DNA of 64,000 bases, taken from contig JALJCR010000001.1 of assembly GCA_022953095.1 (NCBI GenBank), positions 558,001-622,000 of the forward strand, in the 5' to 3' direction. Numbering within the stretch: the first letter of the stretch is position 1; each line of letters opens with the position of its first letter. A program made the translations under genes and the position numbers. Below are positions 53,496 to 62,968 of this stretch, in pieces. Source of the stretch: Qipengyuania sp. ABI-127-1. Its GTDB lineage: Bacteria; Pseudomonadota; Alphaproteobacteria; Sphingomonadales; Sphingomonadaceae. Under the pieces are notes generated by a model. It worked only from the letters and a program-made list of their open reading frames with translations, had not been told where the DNA came from and made no database searches.

Positions 53496-55202
53496 TCAGT
53501 CTCTTCCCAAGACTTCGGCAAGCGGAGTGTGAGGCCAGAGCATCTGAATCTCGTCGTCATACCCCGTCAGATCGTAACGGAGAAGCGAGACGGGCAAACG
53601 ACCCGTTCCCATCAGATAGTCGTGAAAGTCCCTGATCGAGAAGGCATCACCCAGTTGGCGTTTCCGGTCGGCCAAGAGTTTCTGCAACTGCATGGCACCA
53701 ATGGTATAGGTCATTCCATACCCGGGAGGGCGGCGAATGTAGATGCCGGCATCGACGCGCGCGACGTTTTCGTCGAGATAGGGCGTCCAGCCTTGCCAGT
53801 ACGCCATGGTTTCGGCCACGGACATTTCGTTGCGTTGCATTTTGACGTCGCCAACCGTCCGTGCCGCGCGGAACAGGCCGAAGATATAGATCAACTCGCG
53901 CGTGCGAGGTCGATCATCGAAGAGACCAAGCTGAAGGGCGGTTTCTTCCAGATAGAACCCCCAACCTTCCGTGCGCCCGCTATCGCTTATGTTGCGGCGG
54001 ATGGGGTGCGACACGTGCCGTGCCATAATTCCATCGAAACGATGGCCCGGGAAGGTTGCGTGGAGATGATCGGGTGATGCATCGCGAAACTGGATCTGCT
54101 CCCAGAACATTGGCCCGTCCGGTCGCACGATCCAGGGCGCGTTATATCCCATTTCCCGATAGTTATCGGGAATATAGTCGGGAATGGAGACGATCTCCTC
54201 GTCAATCAGCCACTGACGGATTTTCGCGTCGGTTCCGGCGAGCTGTTCTTCGTACTCTTCGGCCGATAGCGGAAGTTCCAGCTCGGGCAGATTGCGGTTG
54301 CGATGACGCTCGGTAGTGTAGTTTGCCCAGTGGCGCTGCAATTCGCGCTCGGCAAGCGTGACGATCTGGTCGGAATCGTAGGGCATCAGCCGCACATTGG
54401 TAAGGAACCAGTCGTATGCCTCGCGTCCCACTCCCGCCCGAGCCGTCATTTCCGGGCGGGACGCGACCAGCCAGTCTTTGAATTCAACAATTGCCGTTTG
54501 GGCGTTGATTATATCGGCGACCAGTTGCGGTTGCTGGACAGTCGCCCGGGCACGAAGATCTGCAAACCAGCCTATCGCGCCCTCAGGCTCTACGGCACGA
54601 TACGGCATGCCATGCCCGACACCATCGCCGTGCGAAAGGCTGTGTATGGCAAGATCGGCGTAGTCCGCAGCGACAGAATCAAGGTTGATACGCGCTTGAG
54701 CAAGATATCTGGGGATGACCTTTATCTGCGCTTGGAACTCACTCAGTTCGTTTCCTTGCAGTGGCAATTCAATATAAGCCAAGCGCTGCACCTCGTCGAC
54801 GTACATGCCAGGATCGCGTGCCCAGGGCTTGGTCACGCTGAACGTAAAATCCGCAAGATCCATCTGCGCCCGAATTGCCAGATAGTCGACCTGCCGATGG
54901 CGATCCCAGTCGGCTACTGCAAAACCCGGTAACTGCGTCTGGAATGCCCGCAGTTCCTCCTTGCGCCTCTCCACCGTTGATGGGCTGTAGTCGATGACGC
55001 CCTCTACCGGCTGCGGGGTGCGCCATTCGTGGAAAGCGGCGAATAGGGCGACGAGCTCCTCGTACGGCCGCTCCCCGGCTGGAATGTTGCTTTCGGGCGC
55101 TGCCTCGTCGGGGCGCTCTGCTGGCGTCGAAGCGTTCGCTGCCGTCGGCATGACTGTTCCGGCAAGCAGAATCGCGGCGGTCGTAATAGCAATATCGCGC
55201 AT
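53496..55202 (-). CDS. DUF885-family protein with altered active site, exported (paralogue 3)
   Basis: A 568-residue DUF885 protein with a Sec signal peptide (ends PTAANAS). Family landmarks remain: EGWGFYLEE and the C-terminal YGMTYTIGAMQLQKLL. The zinc motif is changed: where paralogues have HExxPGHHF it reads HATFPGHRF (first His at about residue 381). Glu is replaced by Ala and the second His by Arg, so normal metallopeptidase catalysis is doubtful; it may bind peptides, use other residues or regulate. It is convergent with the amidohydrolase (191 bases apart) and divergent from TonB receptor 5, sharing a 443-base promoter region with it. Confidence 0.82.
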   Translation of the reverse strand: MRDIAITTAAILLAGTVMPTAANASTPAERPDEAAPESNIPAGERPYEELVALFAAFHEWRTPQPVEGVIDYSPSTVERRKEELRAFQTQLPGFAVADWDRHRQVDYLAIRAQMDLADFTFSVTKPWARDPGMYVDEVQRLAYIELPLQGNELSEFQAQIKVIPRYLAQARINLDSVAADYADLAIHSLSHGDGVGHGMPYRAVEPEGAIGWFADLRARATVQQPQLVADIINAQTAIVEFKDWLVASRPEMTARAGVGREAYDWFLTNVRLMPYDSDQIVTLAERELQRHWANYTTERHRNRNLPELELPLSAEEYEEQLAGTDAKIRQWLIDEEIVSIPDYIPDNYREMGYNAPWIVRPDGPMFWEQIQFRDASPDHLHATFPGHRFDGIMARHVSHPIRRNISDSGRTEGWGFYLEETALQLGLFDDRPRTRELIYIFGLFRAARTVGDVKMQRNEMSVAETMAYWQGWTPYLDENVARVDAGIYIRRPPGYGMTYTIGAMQLQKLLADRKRQLGDAFSIRDFHDYLMGTGRLPVSLLRYDLTGYDDEIQMLWPHTPLAEVLGRD

Positions 55203-55645
55203 GAATCATCCCCCTTTGCGGACGTACGGTAGGTCTTTCGTTCTCCACCCGACATTAGAACTAATAACATGTGATTATTGCCATAATGTTCCATGGATCG
55301 ATATTCGTCAAGCGGTCATGGGGTGGTCCGTAGCCCAAGCCCATCCGGTTCGCCTCCCCGAAAGAATGGCTTTGGCCGCCGCGAAAAAGGTGATTACTCT
55401 TGCGCTACTAAGAAATAAAATTATCTTTTTTTACAAATTCATATTAGAAATACGGCCCGCCACTAACGCGCAAGGCCTGGCAATCGTAGTCATCGAAGCG
55501 ACGCGATTGTCAAATTTCTGACCAAGGCAATTGACGGCCACGCGAAAATATGCTGAAAATCACGCAAATCTTCACGAGAATGGTCTGCGGAGGGTTGGCT
55601 CCCGGGTCCGGAAGGTGAACGATAAAGCTCAGGGAGGTAATCAAA
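55203..55645. other. 443-base divergent promoter region
   Basis: This lies between DUF885-3 (-) and TonB receptor 5 (+). It is more AT-rich near 55255-55290 and 55400-55450. The TTGCG-N5-YGCAA palindrome was not found here. No gene recognised; the ribosome site AGGGAGG for the receptor is at 55631-55637. Confidence 0.5.
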
Positions 55646-58474
55646 ATGGTGAGTGAGAACGCTATAGGCTTTGGTGCGGCGCTTAAGGGGACTTCGGCGC
55701 TATTTCTCTCGATGGCCGTAGTCAGCACGGCGACGGCACAAGAGGCGCCGAGCGCAGCAGAGTCGATCGTTGTCACCGGCTCGCGCATTCCCCGCCCCGA
55801 TGTGGAATCGAACAGCCCGGTCAACGTCATCGGGGAAGAAGAAATCAAGCTCTCCGTCACCAGCGAAACCGAGCAACTCCTTAATGCGCTACCACAAGCG
55901 GTTGCCGGTGCAGGCGCGCAATCCAACACCGGAAATGGGTCGGCCACGGTTAATCTTCGCGGACTTGGCACCGTGCGTACGCTGGTCCTTCAGAACGGTC
56001 GACGAATCGTGGGGGCCTCGCAGGATGGCGTCGTCGATCTCAATATGATCCCGCCGTCACTGGTTTCGCGGATCGAAGTCGTCACCGGCGGCGCGTCGGC
56101 CGTTTACGGTTCGGACGCTATGGCCGGTGTGGTCAACTTCGTCATGAGGGACGACTTCGAAGGCCTTGAGATCGGTGGTTCGTACGGCATTAGCGACGAG
56201 GGCGATGCCGCGCGCTACAATTTCGACATGACGGCGGGTGGCAATTTTGCCGACGGTCGCGGTAATATCGTGTTTCACGGAAGCTACTACAATCGCGCTC
56301 AGGTCAAGGGCGTAGCGCGTGATCACGCGCTGGATTATTTTGCCGATGCGATCATCGACGGCAAACCGGTACTGGTCGAGTCAGGCAATGGTGTGACGCC
56401 TCAGGGTACGATCTTCTCGCCCGAACTGGTCGGGCTGACCGATCCCTATGGCAATACGATCGGGACTGCCGGCATCTTCTTCGCGCCAGAGGGCTGGCGC
56501 GCCTATCGACCGAGCGATGGCTTCAACGATCGCCCGTACACCAACCTCCAGATGCCCATGGAGCGCTGGCAGGGTTCGGTTCTGGGTCACTACGACGTAG
56601 CCAATGGTGTAACGGCGTTCTGGGAGGGGTCGTATGTCCACAGCAAGATTAATTCCACGCTAGGCGCTGTCCCCATGAGCAGTTCGGGCTTCATCCCCGG
56701 TTTCCAGCTCGACTTGCGCAATCCCTACCTCGATCCAACGCTGCGTGAATTCCTCAGCGACAATATGGATGATGATGGGGACAGCCTCGTCCCGGTCAAT
56801 ATCAATCGCCGCCTTCTCGACGGTGGTTCGCGCACCAGCGACCAGACGCGTGACTTCTGGCGTTTCGTTGTCGGGCTCAAGGGCGAGTTGACCGACAGGC
56901 TTTCGTGGGAGGTATTCTTTAACCAGGGGCAAACGAAGGTCACTGACGTGCAGGGCGGCGGTGTCCTTGTCGACAATTTTGCGAACGGCTTCCTCACCGA
57001 TCCCAACGACCCCTTTAGCTGTGCCACGGATGATCCAGCGTGCGTCGTTCTCAATCCTTTCGGTCTCTACTCAATGACGCCGGAAATGATCGACTACATT
57101 TACACTGATCTGACCAATATCACCACGATCAAGCAGAAGCAGGTCGGGGCCAGCCTTACTGGAACGCTGTTTACACTACCGGCTGGCGATGTCGGTATCT
57201 CGCTCGGGACGGAGTATCGCAAGGAAAGCTCGTCCTTCGATCCCGATCAGCTCTATGTCATGGGCAAGGCGCTCTCGCGGTCCGCAGGGCTGAGCCCCAC
57301 GGCGGGTTCGTTCGATGTGGTCGAAGGATATGGCGAGCTTTATGTTCCGATCCTGGCTGACATGCCTGGCATACGGCTGCTGGCGTTCGAAGGCGGGGTG
57401 CGTTTCTCGGATTATTCGACGGCCGGTTCGGTCTGGTCGTACAAGCTTGGCGGAGAGTACTCGCCGTTCGACGGCCTGAAATTCCGCGGGCTTTATCAGC
57501 GGGCGGTGCGTGCGCCGAATGTGGTGGAGCTCTTTTCGGGTGCGACCAACACCGCTCCTCAGGCGGTCGACTTCTGCAACGCTACCCCCGAACGTACCGC
57601 TGCCGAGCGGGACTTCTGCGTCAATGCGCTGGGTGTTCCGGGCGGAGTGATCGATGTTTTTCAGCAGGAAAACCAGCAGATCCGCGCGGTTACGGGCGGT
57701 AATCCCAACCTGCAGGAAGAAACCTCCGACACGTGGTCGGTCGGTGCGGTGATACGCCCCGATTTCCTTCCCGGCCTTCAGCTCACAGTCGACTATTACA
57801 ATATCAAGATCGAGGATGCGATCGGCTCTTTCGGTGGCGGTCTCCAGTCCGTGATTACCGCCTGCAATGCCGACATGTCGCTCGAGAATGTGTTTTGCGT
57901 CCCTCTGCGCAACCGCACCCCCGACGGTCAGCTTTATGACGTACCGCTGCTCAACGCCAATATCGCAAAAATGGAGGCGCGCGGCGTCGACTACCGTCTG
58001 GACTATCGCCACGATCTCGCTGCTTCGTCGTTGAACTACTATATTGCCGGTACGTACCTCATCGACAATATTTCGCAGGGCAGCCCCATTGTGAACCCGG
58101 TAAACTGCGCTGGCTATATTCGTGGCGGAAGCTGCGGAACGGCCAGCCCGAAGTGGCGCTTTACCCAGCGGCTAACTTGGGAGGCAGACAGGTTGCAACT
58201 TTCGTTGCGGCACCGGTTCATCGGCTCGGCCACGGACGGGCGGATCGCTGGCGCGAAAGCGTCTGGCGCCCAACCGCCAGCCTTGGCCGTACCTGAAACC
58301 GGCGACGTGCATTATTTCGATCTGAGTGCCTATTACGACGTCGTCGATAATTTCACCTTCTTCGCAGGGATCGATAACGTGCTGGACGAGGACCCGCCGT
58401 TCTATCTCTACGAACGTGAAACCTACGACGCTATCGGGCGCCGATTTACGATCGGATTCAGGGCGGACTTCTGA
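55646..58474 (+). CDS. TonB-dependent outer membrane receptor (5)
   Basis: A 942-residue receptor of the VTGSRI type: signal peptide ending TATAQE, then SIVVTGSRIPRPDVESNSPV, LLNALPQAV, NLRGLGTVRTLVLQNGRRIVG, RIEVVTGGASAVYGSDAMAGV. The barrel contains LYQRAVRAPNVVELFSG and ends IGFRADF. It closely follows the plan of receptor 3. It is followed by a strong hairpin and then the S9 peptidase and DUF885-4 genes, so it is the probable uptake gate of a peptide-degrading unit (inference). Cys-containing surface loops are present in the barrel. Confidence 0.93.
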   Translation: MVSENAIGFGAALKGTSALFLSMAVVSTATAQEAPSAAESIVVTGSRIPRPDVESNSPVNVIGEEEIKLSVTSETEQLLNALPQAVAGAGAQSNTGNGSATVNLRGLGTVRTLVLQNGRRIVGASQDGVVDLNMIPPSLVSRIEVVTGGASAVYGSDAMAGVVNFVMRDDFEGLEIGGSYGISDEGDAARYNFDMTAGGNFADGRGNIVFHGSYYNRAQVKGVARDHALDYFADAIIDGKPVLVESGNGVTPQGTIFSPELVGLTDPYGNTIGTAGIFFAPEGWRAYRPSDGFNDRPYTNLQMPMERWQGSVLGHYDVANGVTAFWEGSYVHSKINSTLGAVPMSSSGFIPGFQLDLRNPYLDPTLREFLSDNMDDDGDSLVPVNINRRLLDGGSRTSDQTRDFWRFVVGLKGELTDRLSWEVFFNQGQTKVTDVQGGGVLVDNFANGFLTDPNDPFSCATDDPACVVLNPFGLYSMTPEMIDYIYTDLTNITTIKQKQVGASLTGTLFTLPAGDVGISLGTEYRKESSSFDPDQLYVMGKALSRSAGLSPTAGSFDVVEGYGELYVPILADMPGIRLLAFEGGVRFSDYSTAGSVWSYKLGGEYSPFDGLKFRGLYQRAVRAPNVVELFSGATNTAPQAVDFCNATPERTAAERDFCVNALGVPGGVIDVFQQENQQIRAVTGGNPNLQEETSDTWSVGAVIRPDFLPGLQLTVDYYNIKIEDAIGSFGGGLQSVITACNADMSLENVFCVPLRNRTPDGQLYDVPLLNANIAKMEARGVDYRLDYRHDLAASSLNYYIAGTYLIDNISQGSPIVNPVNCAGYIRGGSCGTASPKWRFTQRLTWEADRLQLSLRHRFIGSATDGRIAGAKASGAQPPALAVPETGDVHYFDLSAYYDVVDNFTFFAGIDNVLDEDPPFYLYERETYDAIGRRFTIGFRADF

Positions 58475-58482
58475 GTGATGGT

Positions 58483-58522
58483 ACCCGACCGCGCCGACGA
58501 GGCGTCGGTGCGGTCGGGTGTT
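58483..58522 (+). terminator. long hairpin terminator after TonB receptor 5
   Basis: ACCCGACCGC (58483-58492) pairs with GCGGTCGGGT (58510-58519), and the inner GCCGACG/CGTCGGT extends the stem to 17 pairs with one wobble and the loop AGG. GTTT follows. It may reduce read-through into the peptidase genes 37 bases later. Confidence 0.65.
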
Positions 58523-58558
58523 TACGTGGTCTGAAGTGCAGGAGGGGAGTTTCCGCAG

Positions 58559-60796
58559 ATGGGCAGGTTTGGATTGATCCGGGCGTTCGGAACGGCGGTG
58601 ACGCTGTTTCTGGCTACAGCTGCTGTGGCTGGCAATGAAATGTCTAGCCAGCAGGCGGTGCCGGGCGATACTGCGGAAGTCGCTGGAACGACTCTGTCGA
58701 TCGGCGAACTCTATCGCTATCAGAGCCTGATCGGCACGACGCCTGAAGGTTACAGTTGGTCGCGCGACAGCGACACTGTTCTCTTTCTGTGGAATGATCA
58801 AGGTTACAGCTTTCGCGATGTCTGGACCTATTCGGTGCGGACCGGGGAAAAAACCCGGTTGACCTTTCTGGGGCAAGATAGCGATCCTCACGCGGAACGA
58901 CCGGGCATTTCCCAAGCCGTGATGCTGGGTGACAGGCGGGTGGCCCTCACTCTCGACGGAAAACTCCATATTCGCGAACCCGACGGGTCGGTTTCCCCGC
59001 TCGAAACCGACAAGCAGGCGGTACGCGGCCTCACTGTATCGCCCGACGGAAAATGGCTTGCTTTTGTTTCGGGTAGCCCGGTGGATATCCGCAATCGTGT
59101 CACTCTGGGCGGGGAACTGTGGATTCGCGCAACGGAGGATAGAAGGGAGAGTTCCGCCCGGCGTCTGGTTGGTAGTGATGATCCCAAGATATACGTTCAG
59201 GATTACGAGTGGGCGGACAATAGTGGGTCTATCGTATTTAATCATTCCGACGATCGCGCAATGCCCGAGCGTGACATCTATTTTTATGCCGATGGCGAGT
59301 TGCAGAACAACCGTGTGATCCGGGCTTTCCCGGGCGATGAAACAACGCGCGCGCGCATAGGCTTGGTCTCGTTGGCTTCGAACGAGATTCGGTATTTCGA
59401 TCGGCCCGATCCCAAGCATCACATATGGGGTTACGGTCTGTCGGGCGATGGCAAGCGACTCTTCATCAGCGGTTCGGACCTCGAGGCCAAAGAACACACG
59501 ATTTATCTTTACGATGTGGGAAGCGGGGCCCGCGAAACATTCTATCAGCTTGATGACCCCCGCCATCTGCGACCCGATTGGCAAGTCGACTGGGCACCGG
59601 ACGACGAAGGTTTGATCATTTTGACCGACCGCGATGGCTGGTTGCAGCTCTATCATCAGCGCAATGCCGGTGAACAGCCGCGCCAGATTACCCAAGGCGA
59701 TTGGGAGATCGAATCCTTTGCGGTCGATAGCACGACAAATTCGCTCTACTTCACCGCGAACAAATCGCACCTGGCCGATCGCCAAATCTATCGCGTGCCT
59801 GCCGCTGGTGGCGAGGTGGAGCGTGTTTCAGGGAGTGCGTCTGGAACTCACCAACCGGTCTACTCGCCCGATTTCAGCCACATCGCTGACTGGTACAGCA
59901 GCGATACGATGCCGCCCGAACTGTTCGTGATCGATACGGACAGACCGCGAGAGGCGACAAGAGTCACCCGTTCGCCACAACCGGAATTCTACGACCAGAC
60001 ATGGGCGGATACACGGTACGTCGAATTTCCAAGCCATGTGGACGGCATGAATCTGGTCGCCCGTCTCAGCGTGCCGGCCAATTTCGACCCGACGCGGCGC
60101 TATCCGGTAATCGTTGGGTCGGTTTATTCGGATGCCGTGCGCAATCAATGGGGCGGTCGGCGGTCGCATCCGACCTGGGGACTGGACCAGTATCTGGTAG
60201 GACAGGGCTACCTGATAATCAGCGTAAATGTCCGTGGATCATGGGGGCAGGGGCGTGAACACAATCAGACCCAGCTGCACAGCTACGGTGGAACCGACAT
60301 CGACGATCTGGAAAGCGGTGTGCGATATCTGATCGCGCAAGGCCACGCCGACCCAGACCGTGTCGGGATTTGGGGGTCCAGCTACGGCGGCCTGATGACC
60401 ATCATGTCGCTGGCCAAGAAGCCGGATGTATATGCTGCGGGCATCGCAGGAGCGCCGGCCACCAATGTCTGGCATGCCTACCCCTCGCAGATGTGGATCA
60501 TGGGGCCGCCTGAGGGTGACGACATGCCTGCGCGCTACGAGGCACAGTCGCCTCTCTATCACGCCGAAGGTATCGAAGATCCGCTGATGATTATTCACGG
60601 TTCGCGCGATCCGGTGGTGCTTTATTCCGACACGATCGCGCTGGCCGAAGGAATGATCGAACGGGAGCAGATGTTCGAATTGGTGACCTTGCCGGGCGCC
60701 CATCACGGCTGGGATCTTGAAAGCCTGCCTCAGACCCGGTTCTCGTTTCGCAAAATGATCGATTTTTTCGACCGCAACGTGAAGAACAGGAAATAG
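58559..60796 (+). CDS. S9-family serine peptidase (prolyl oligopeptidase / DPP IV type), exported
   Basis: A 745-residue S9 peptidase with a Sec signal peptide (ends ATAAVAG). An N-terminal beta-propeller of about 450 residues (SWSRDSDTVLFLWN, LTVSPDGKWLAF, WAPDDEGLIIL) is followed by the catalytic alpha/beta-hydrolase domain. The nucleophile is in GIWGSSYGGLMT at Ser608, the acid is Asp684 in GSRDPVVLY, and the His is in GAHHGWD (715/716). S9 enzymes cut oligopeptides, often after proline. Start ATG 58559 has GGAGGGGAG upstream. The stop is 1 base before the DUF885-4 start, so the two are one transcription unit. Confidence 0.9.
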   Translation: MGRFGLIRAFGTAVTLFLATAAVAGNEMSSQQAVPGDTAEVAGTTLSIGELYRYQSLIGTTPEGYSWSRDSDTVLFLWNDQGYSFRDVWTYSVRTGEKTRLTFLGQDSDPHAERPGISQAVMLGDRRVALTLDGKLHIREPDGSVSPLETDKQAVRGLTVSPDGKWLAFVSGSPVDIRNRVTLGGELWIRATEDRRESSARRLVGSDDPKIYVQDYEWADNSGSIVFNHSDDRAMPERDIYFYADGELQNNRVIRAFPGDETTRARIGLVSLASNEIRYFDRPDPKHHIWGYGLSGDGKRLFISGSDLEAKEHTIYLYDVGSGARETFYQLDDPRHLRPDWQVDWAPDDEGLIILTDRDGWLQLYHQRNAGEQPRQITQGDWEIESFAVDSTTNSLYFTANKSHLADRQIYRVPAAGGEVERVSGSASGTHQPVYSPDFSHIADWYSSDTMPPELFVIDTDRPREATRVTRSPQPEFYDQTWADTRYVEFPSHVDGMNLVARLSVPANFDPTRRYPVIVGSVYSDAVRNQWGGRRSHPTWGLDQYLVGQGYLIISVNVRGSWGQGREHNQTQLHSYGGTDIDDLESGVRYLIAQGHADPDRVGIWGSSYGGLMTIMSLAKKPDVYAAGIAGAPATNVWHAYPSQMWIMGPPEGDDMPARYEAQSPLYHAEGIEDPLMIIHGSRDPVVLYSDTIALAEGMIEREQMFELVTLPGAHHGWDLESLPQTRFSFRKMIDFFDRNVKNRK

Positions 60797-60797
60797 C

Positions 60798-62471
60798 ATG
60801 CTGCGTGCATTGATTAGCCTTGCCGCAGCAGGGGCCGCATTACTGGCCGCGCCAGCGACCGCAACGGAGCCGGCGGTGCAGGAGCTGGGAGCTGAATTCT
60901 GGGCATGGCGCGCAACCACGCAGCCGACCACGAGCGATGACATACCCCGCATCGAACGCCCCAGTGGCTGGGTTCCCGATTGGTCGCCACAAGCCGTTGC
61001 TCGGCAGAGGGATGTATTGCGCCAGTTTGAGGCACGCTGGACCCGCCTCGCGGATGAACCCAGAAATGTCAGCCATTCGGTTGACTACAGGCTCGTCGGT
61101 TCGGCCCTCGCACGAGTCCGCTGGGAATTGGATCATGTCGCGGCATGGCGGCGGCAGCCGCACTTCTATATCGCGCAAGCCTTCACGCCGATATTCGAAG
61201 TGCTTTTGCCTCCCCCCCCGGTCGAAAAGGAGCGCATCGAGCGGGTCGTGCGCTTGCTGGAAAACGCGCCGGCGGTGTTTGCTGCCGCCCGGCACAATCT
61301 CGACGATATGCGGGACCCGTTCGTCGACGTCGCACTGACGCAACTCGGTGTGGTCCCGCGCAGTTTGCGCGGTATGATGGCGGGGCTGGAACCCCATGCC
61401 ACGCCGGAGCAGCGAAGAGCTCTGACCGCATCGGTCGAAAACGCCATTGCCGCGGCCGCGCAGTTTGGTGAGTTTCTCAAAAACAATCGGGACCGCCTGC
61501 CCGACAGCACCGCCGTGGGTGAGGAGAGTTATCGGTTTTTTCTGAGCGAGGTGGCGCTCTATCCCTTTTCGGCGGAAGAGCTGCTCGTCATGGGGCGGCA
61601 GGAATGGGCCCGTTCGGTGCTTTTCGAGGAATTGGAGCGTAATCGTAACGCGGGCGTGGCCGAACTCCCGATCGGCAGTTCGATAGACGCCGTCACCGCG
61701 CAGTTGAATGCCGACGAACTGGGCATTCGCCGTTTCCTGCGCGAACGCGGACTGCTGACAGTTCCCGATTGGGCGGGCCATTACAATGCACAGCCATTTC
61801 CGGCCTATCTGGCTCCAATCGGTTGGATGGGCAGGACTTTCGATCTGACCAGCCAGGGTCGGGTCGGGCAGAACGCCACCGTTTACCTGCCCGACCCGTC
61901 ACCTGACCTTGGCTATTTCAACCTGTCGATTACTCGAGATCCCAGACCGATCATTGTGCACGAAGGGGTGCCCGGTCACTTTTTCCAGCTCACACTGGGA
62001 TGGAAACATCCCAATCCATTGCGGCGTCATTACTATGACAGCGGCGCAAACGAGGGCACGGGATTCTATGCCGAAGAGATGATGCTGCAGGCGGGTCTTT
62101 GGGCCGATGCCCCCAAATCGCGTGAGATCATCTACAATTTCGCACGTGCACGGGCGTTGAGAGTTGAGGTCGACGTCAAGCTGGCACTAGGCGAGTTCAC
62201 CATTGCCGAGGCCGCAGACTATCTCGAAGCCATGGTGCCGATGGATCGTACCACGGCGGAGCATGAGGCGGTCTTTTTCGCCGCCGCGCCGGGGCAGGCA
62301 ATTAGCTATCAGATCGGTAAGATGCAGACCGCCGAGTTCCTCGCCGAAGCGCGTGTACGGGAAGGCGATGCTTTCGATCTGAAACGATTCCACGACTTCC
62401 TGTGGCTGAACGGAAATGTCCCGATCGCGCTGCAGAAGGAAGAGTATTTTGCAGCCACCGGGGCGGATTGA
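60798..62471 (+). CDS. DUF885 metallohydrolase, exported (paralogue 4)
   Basis: A 557-residue DUF885 protein starting 1 base after the S9 stop. The Sec signal peptide ends AAPATATE. The zinc motif is VHEGVPGHFF, with His at about residue 388; Glu and the PGH are kept, but the second His of HH is Phe. The partner motif is NEGTGFYAEEMML, and the end has APGQAISYQIGKMQ. It likely works in the periplasm on products of the S9 peptidase (inference). It is followed after 8 bases by the DUF3830 gene, then a permease, suggesting a four-gene unit of peptidase, DUF885, DUF3830 and transporter. Confidence 0.86.
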   Translation: MLRALISLAAAGAALLAAPATATEPAVQELGAEFWAWRATTQPTTSDDIPRIERPSGWVPDWSPQAVARQRDVLRQFEARWTRLADEPRNVSHSVDYRLVGSALARVRWELDHVAAWRRQPHFYIAQAFTPIFEVLLPPPPVEKERIERVVRLLENAPAVFAAARHNLDDMRDPFVDVALTQLGVVPRSLRGMMAGLEPHATPEQRRALTASVENAIAAAAQFGEFLKNNRDRLPDSTAVGEESYRFFLSEVALYPFSAEELLVMGRQEWARSVLFEELERNRNAGVAELPIGSSIDAVTAQLNADELGIRRFLRERGLLTVPDWAGHYNAQPFPAYLAPIGWMGRTFDLTSQGRVGQNATVYLPDPSPDLGYFNLSITRDPRPIIVHEGVPGHFFQLTLGWKHPNPLRRHYYDSGANEGTGFYAEEMMLQAGLWADAPKSREIIYNFARARALRVEVDVKLALGEFTIAEAADYLEAMVPMDRTTAEHEAVFFAAAPGQAISYQIGKMQTAEFLAEARVREGDAFDLKRFHDFLWLNGNVPIALQKEEYFAATGAD

Positions 62472-62479
62472 GGGGCATC

Positions 62480-62959
62480 ATGCAGATCATTCGATTGGTT
62501 GAACCGGAATCCGGCCTTTCGGCGCGGTGCCAGCTCCTGTACGAGGTGGCGCCGGTGTCGGCACGGTTCTTGTGGGAACTGGCAGAGCGTCAAGCCAGCT
62601 TCGAGGCGCTACATGCCATCTGGACCGGGCCGGAGATTTCCGTTCCGATGCCGGCAGGTGTTCTGCCCGGCACTATGGAGCGCCCCGTCGTACCGCCTGA
62701 GAACGCCACCTCCCACCCCGAGGCGGGCGATATCGTCCTGGCGTATCTTGCTGCAGGAAGCACCAAAGGGCTGCCGCCTGGAGATTTCTACGACGTCGGC
62801 CTGTTCTACGGTGCCGGGGGGCGCTTGATGATGCCGTTTGGCTGCATACAGGCTAATGTCTGCGCGCGGATATTGGACGAGGACCTGGCGAAAGCGCAGG
62901 CCGATTGCCGCACGATCCGTCACAACGGTGCCTGCACGCTCTCCTTCGAAGCAGCCTGA
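62480..62959 (+). CDS. DUF3830-like (cyclophilin-like fold) protein
   Basis: A 159-residue protein from ATG 62480; the frame opens earlier (62402) inside the DUF885 gene. Features: IPVSARFLWELA-like helix start, SVPMPAGVLPGTME, AGDIVLAYLAAGS, then DVGLFYGAGGRLMMPFGCIQANVCARI and an end TLSFEA. This pattern fits DUF3830, small proteins often found near amidohydrolases and transporters, with no established role. No signal peptide. Function unknown. Confidence 0.6.
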   Translation: MQIIRLVEPESGLSARCQLLYEVAPVSARFLWELAERQASFEALHAIWTGPEISVPMPAGVLPGTMERPVVPPENATSHPEAGDIVLAYLAAGSTKGLPPGDFYDVGLFYGAGGRLMMPFGCIQANVCARILDEDLAKAQADCRTIRHNGACTLSFEAA

Positions 62960-62968
62960 GGAGCGCGC

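Noticed and set aside
58172-59785. 537-codon leftward frame across receptor 5 end and S9 peptidase
   Set aside because: It crosses the strong terminator hairpin and is antisense to two supported genes.
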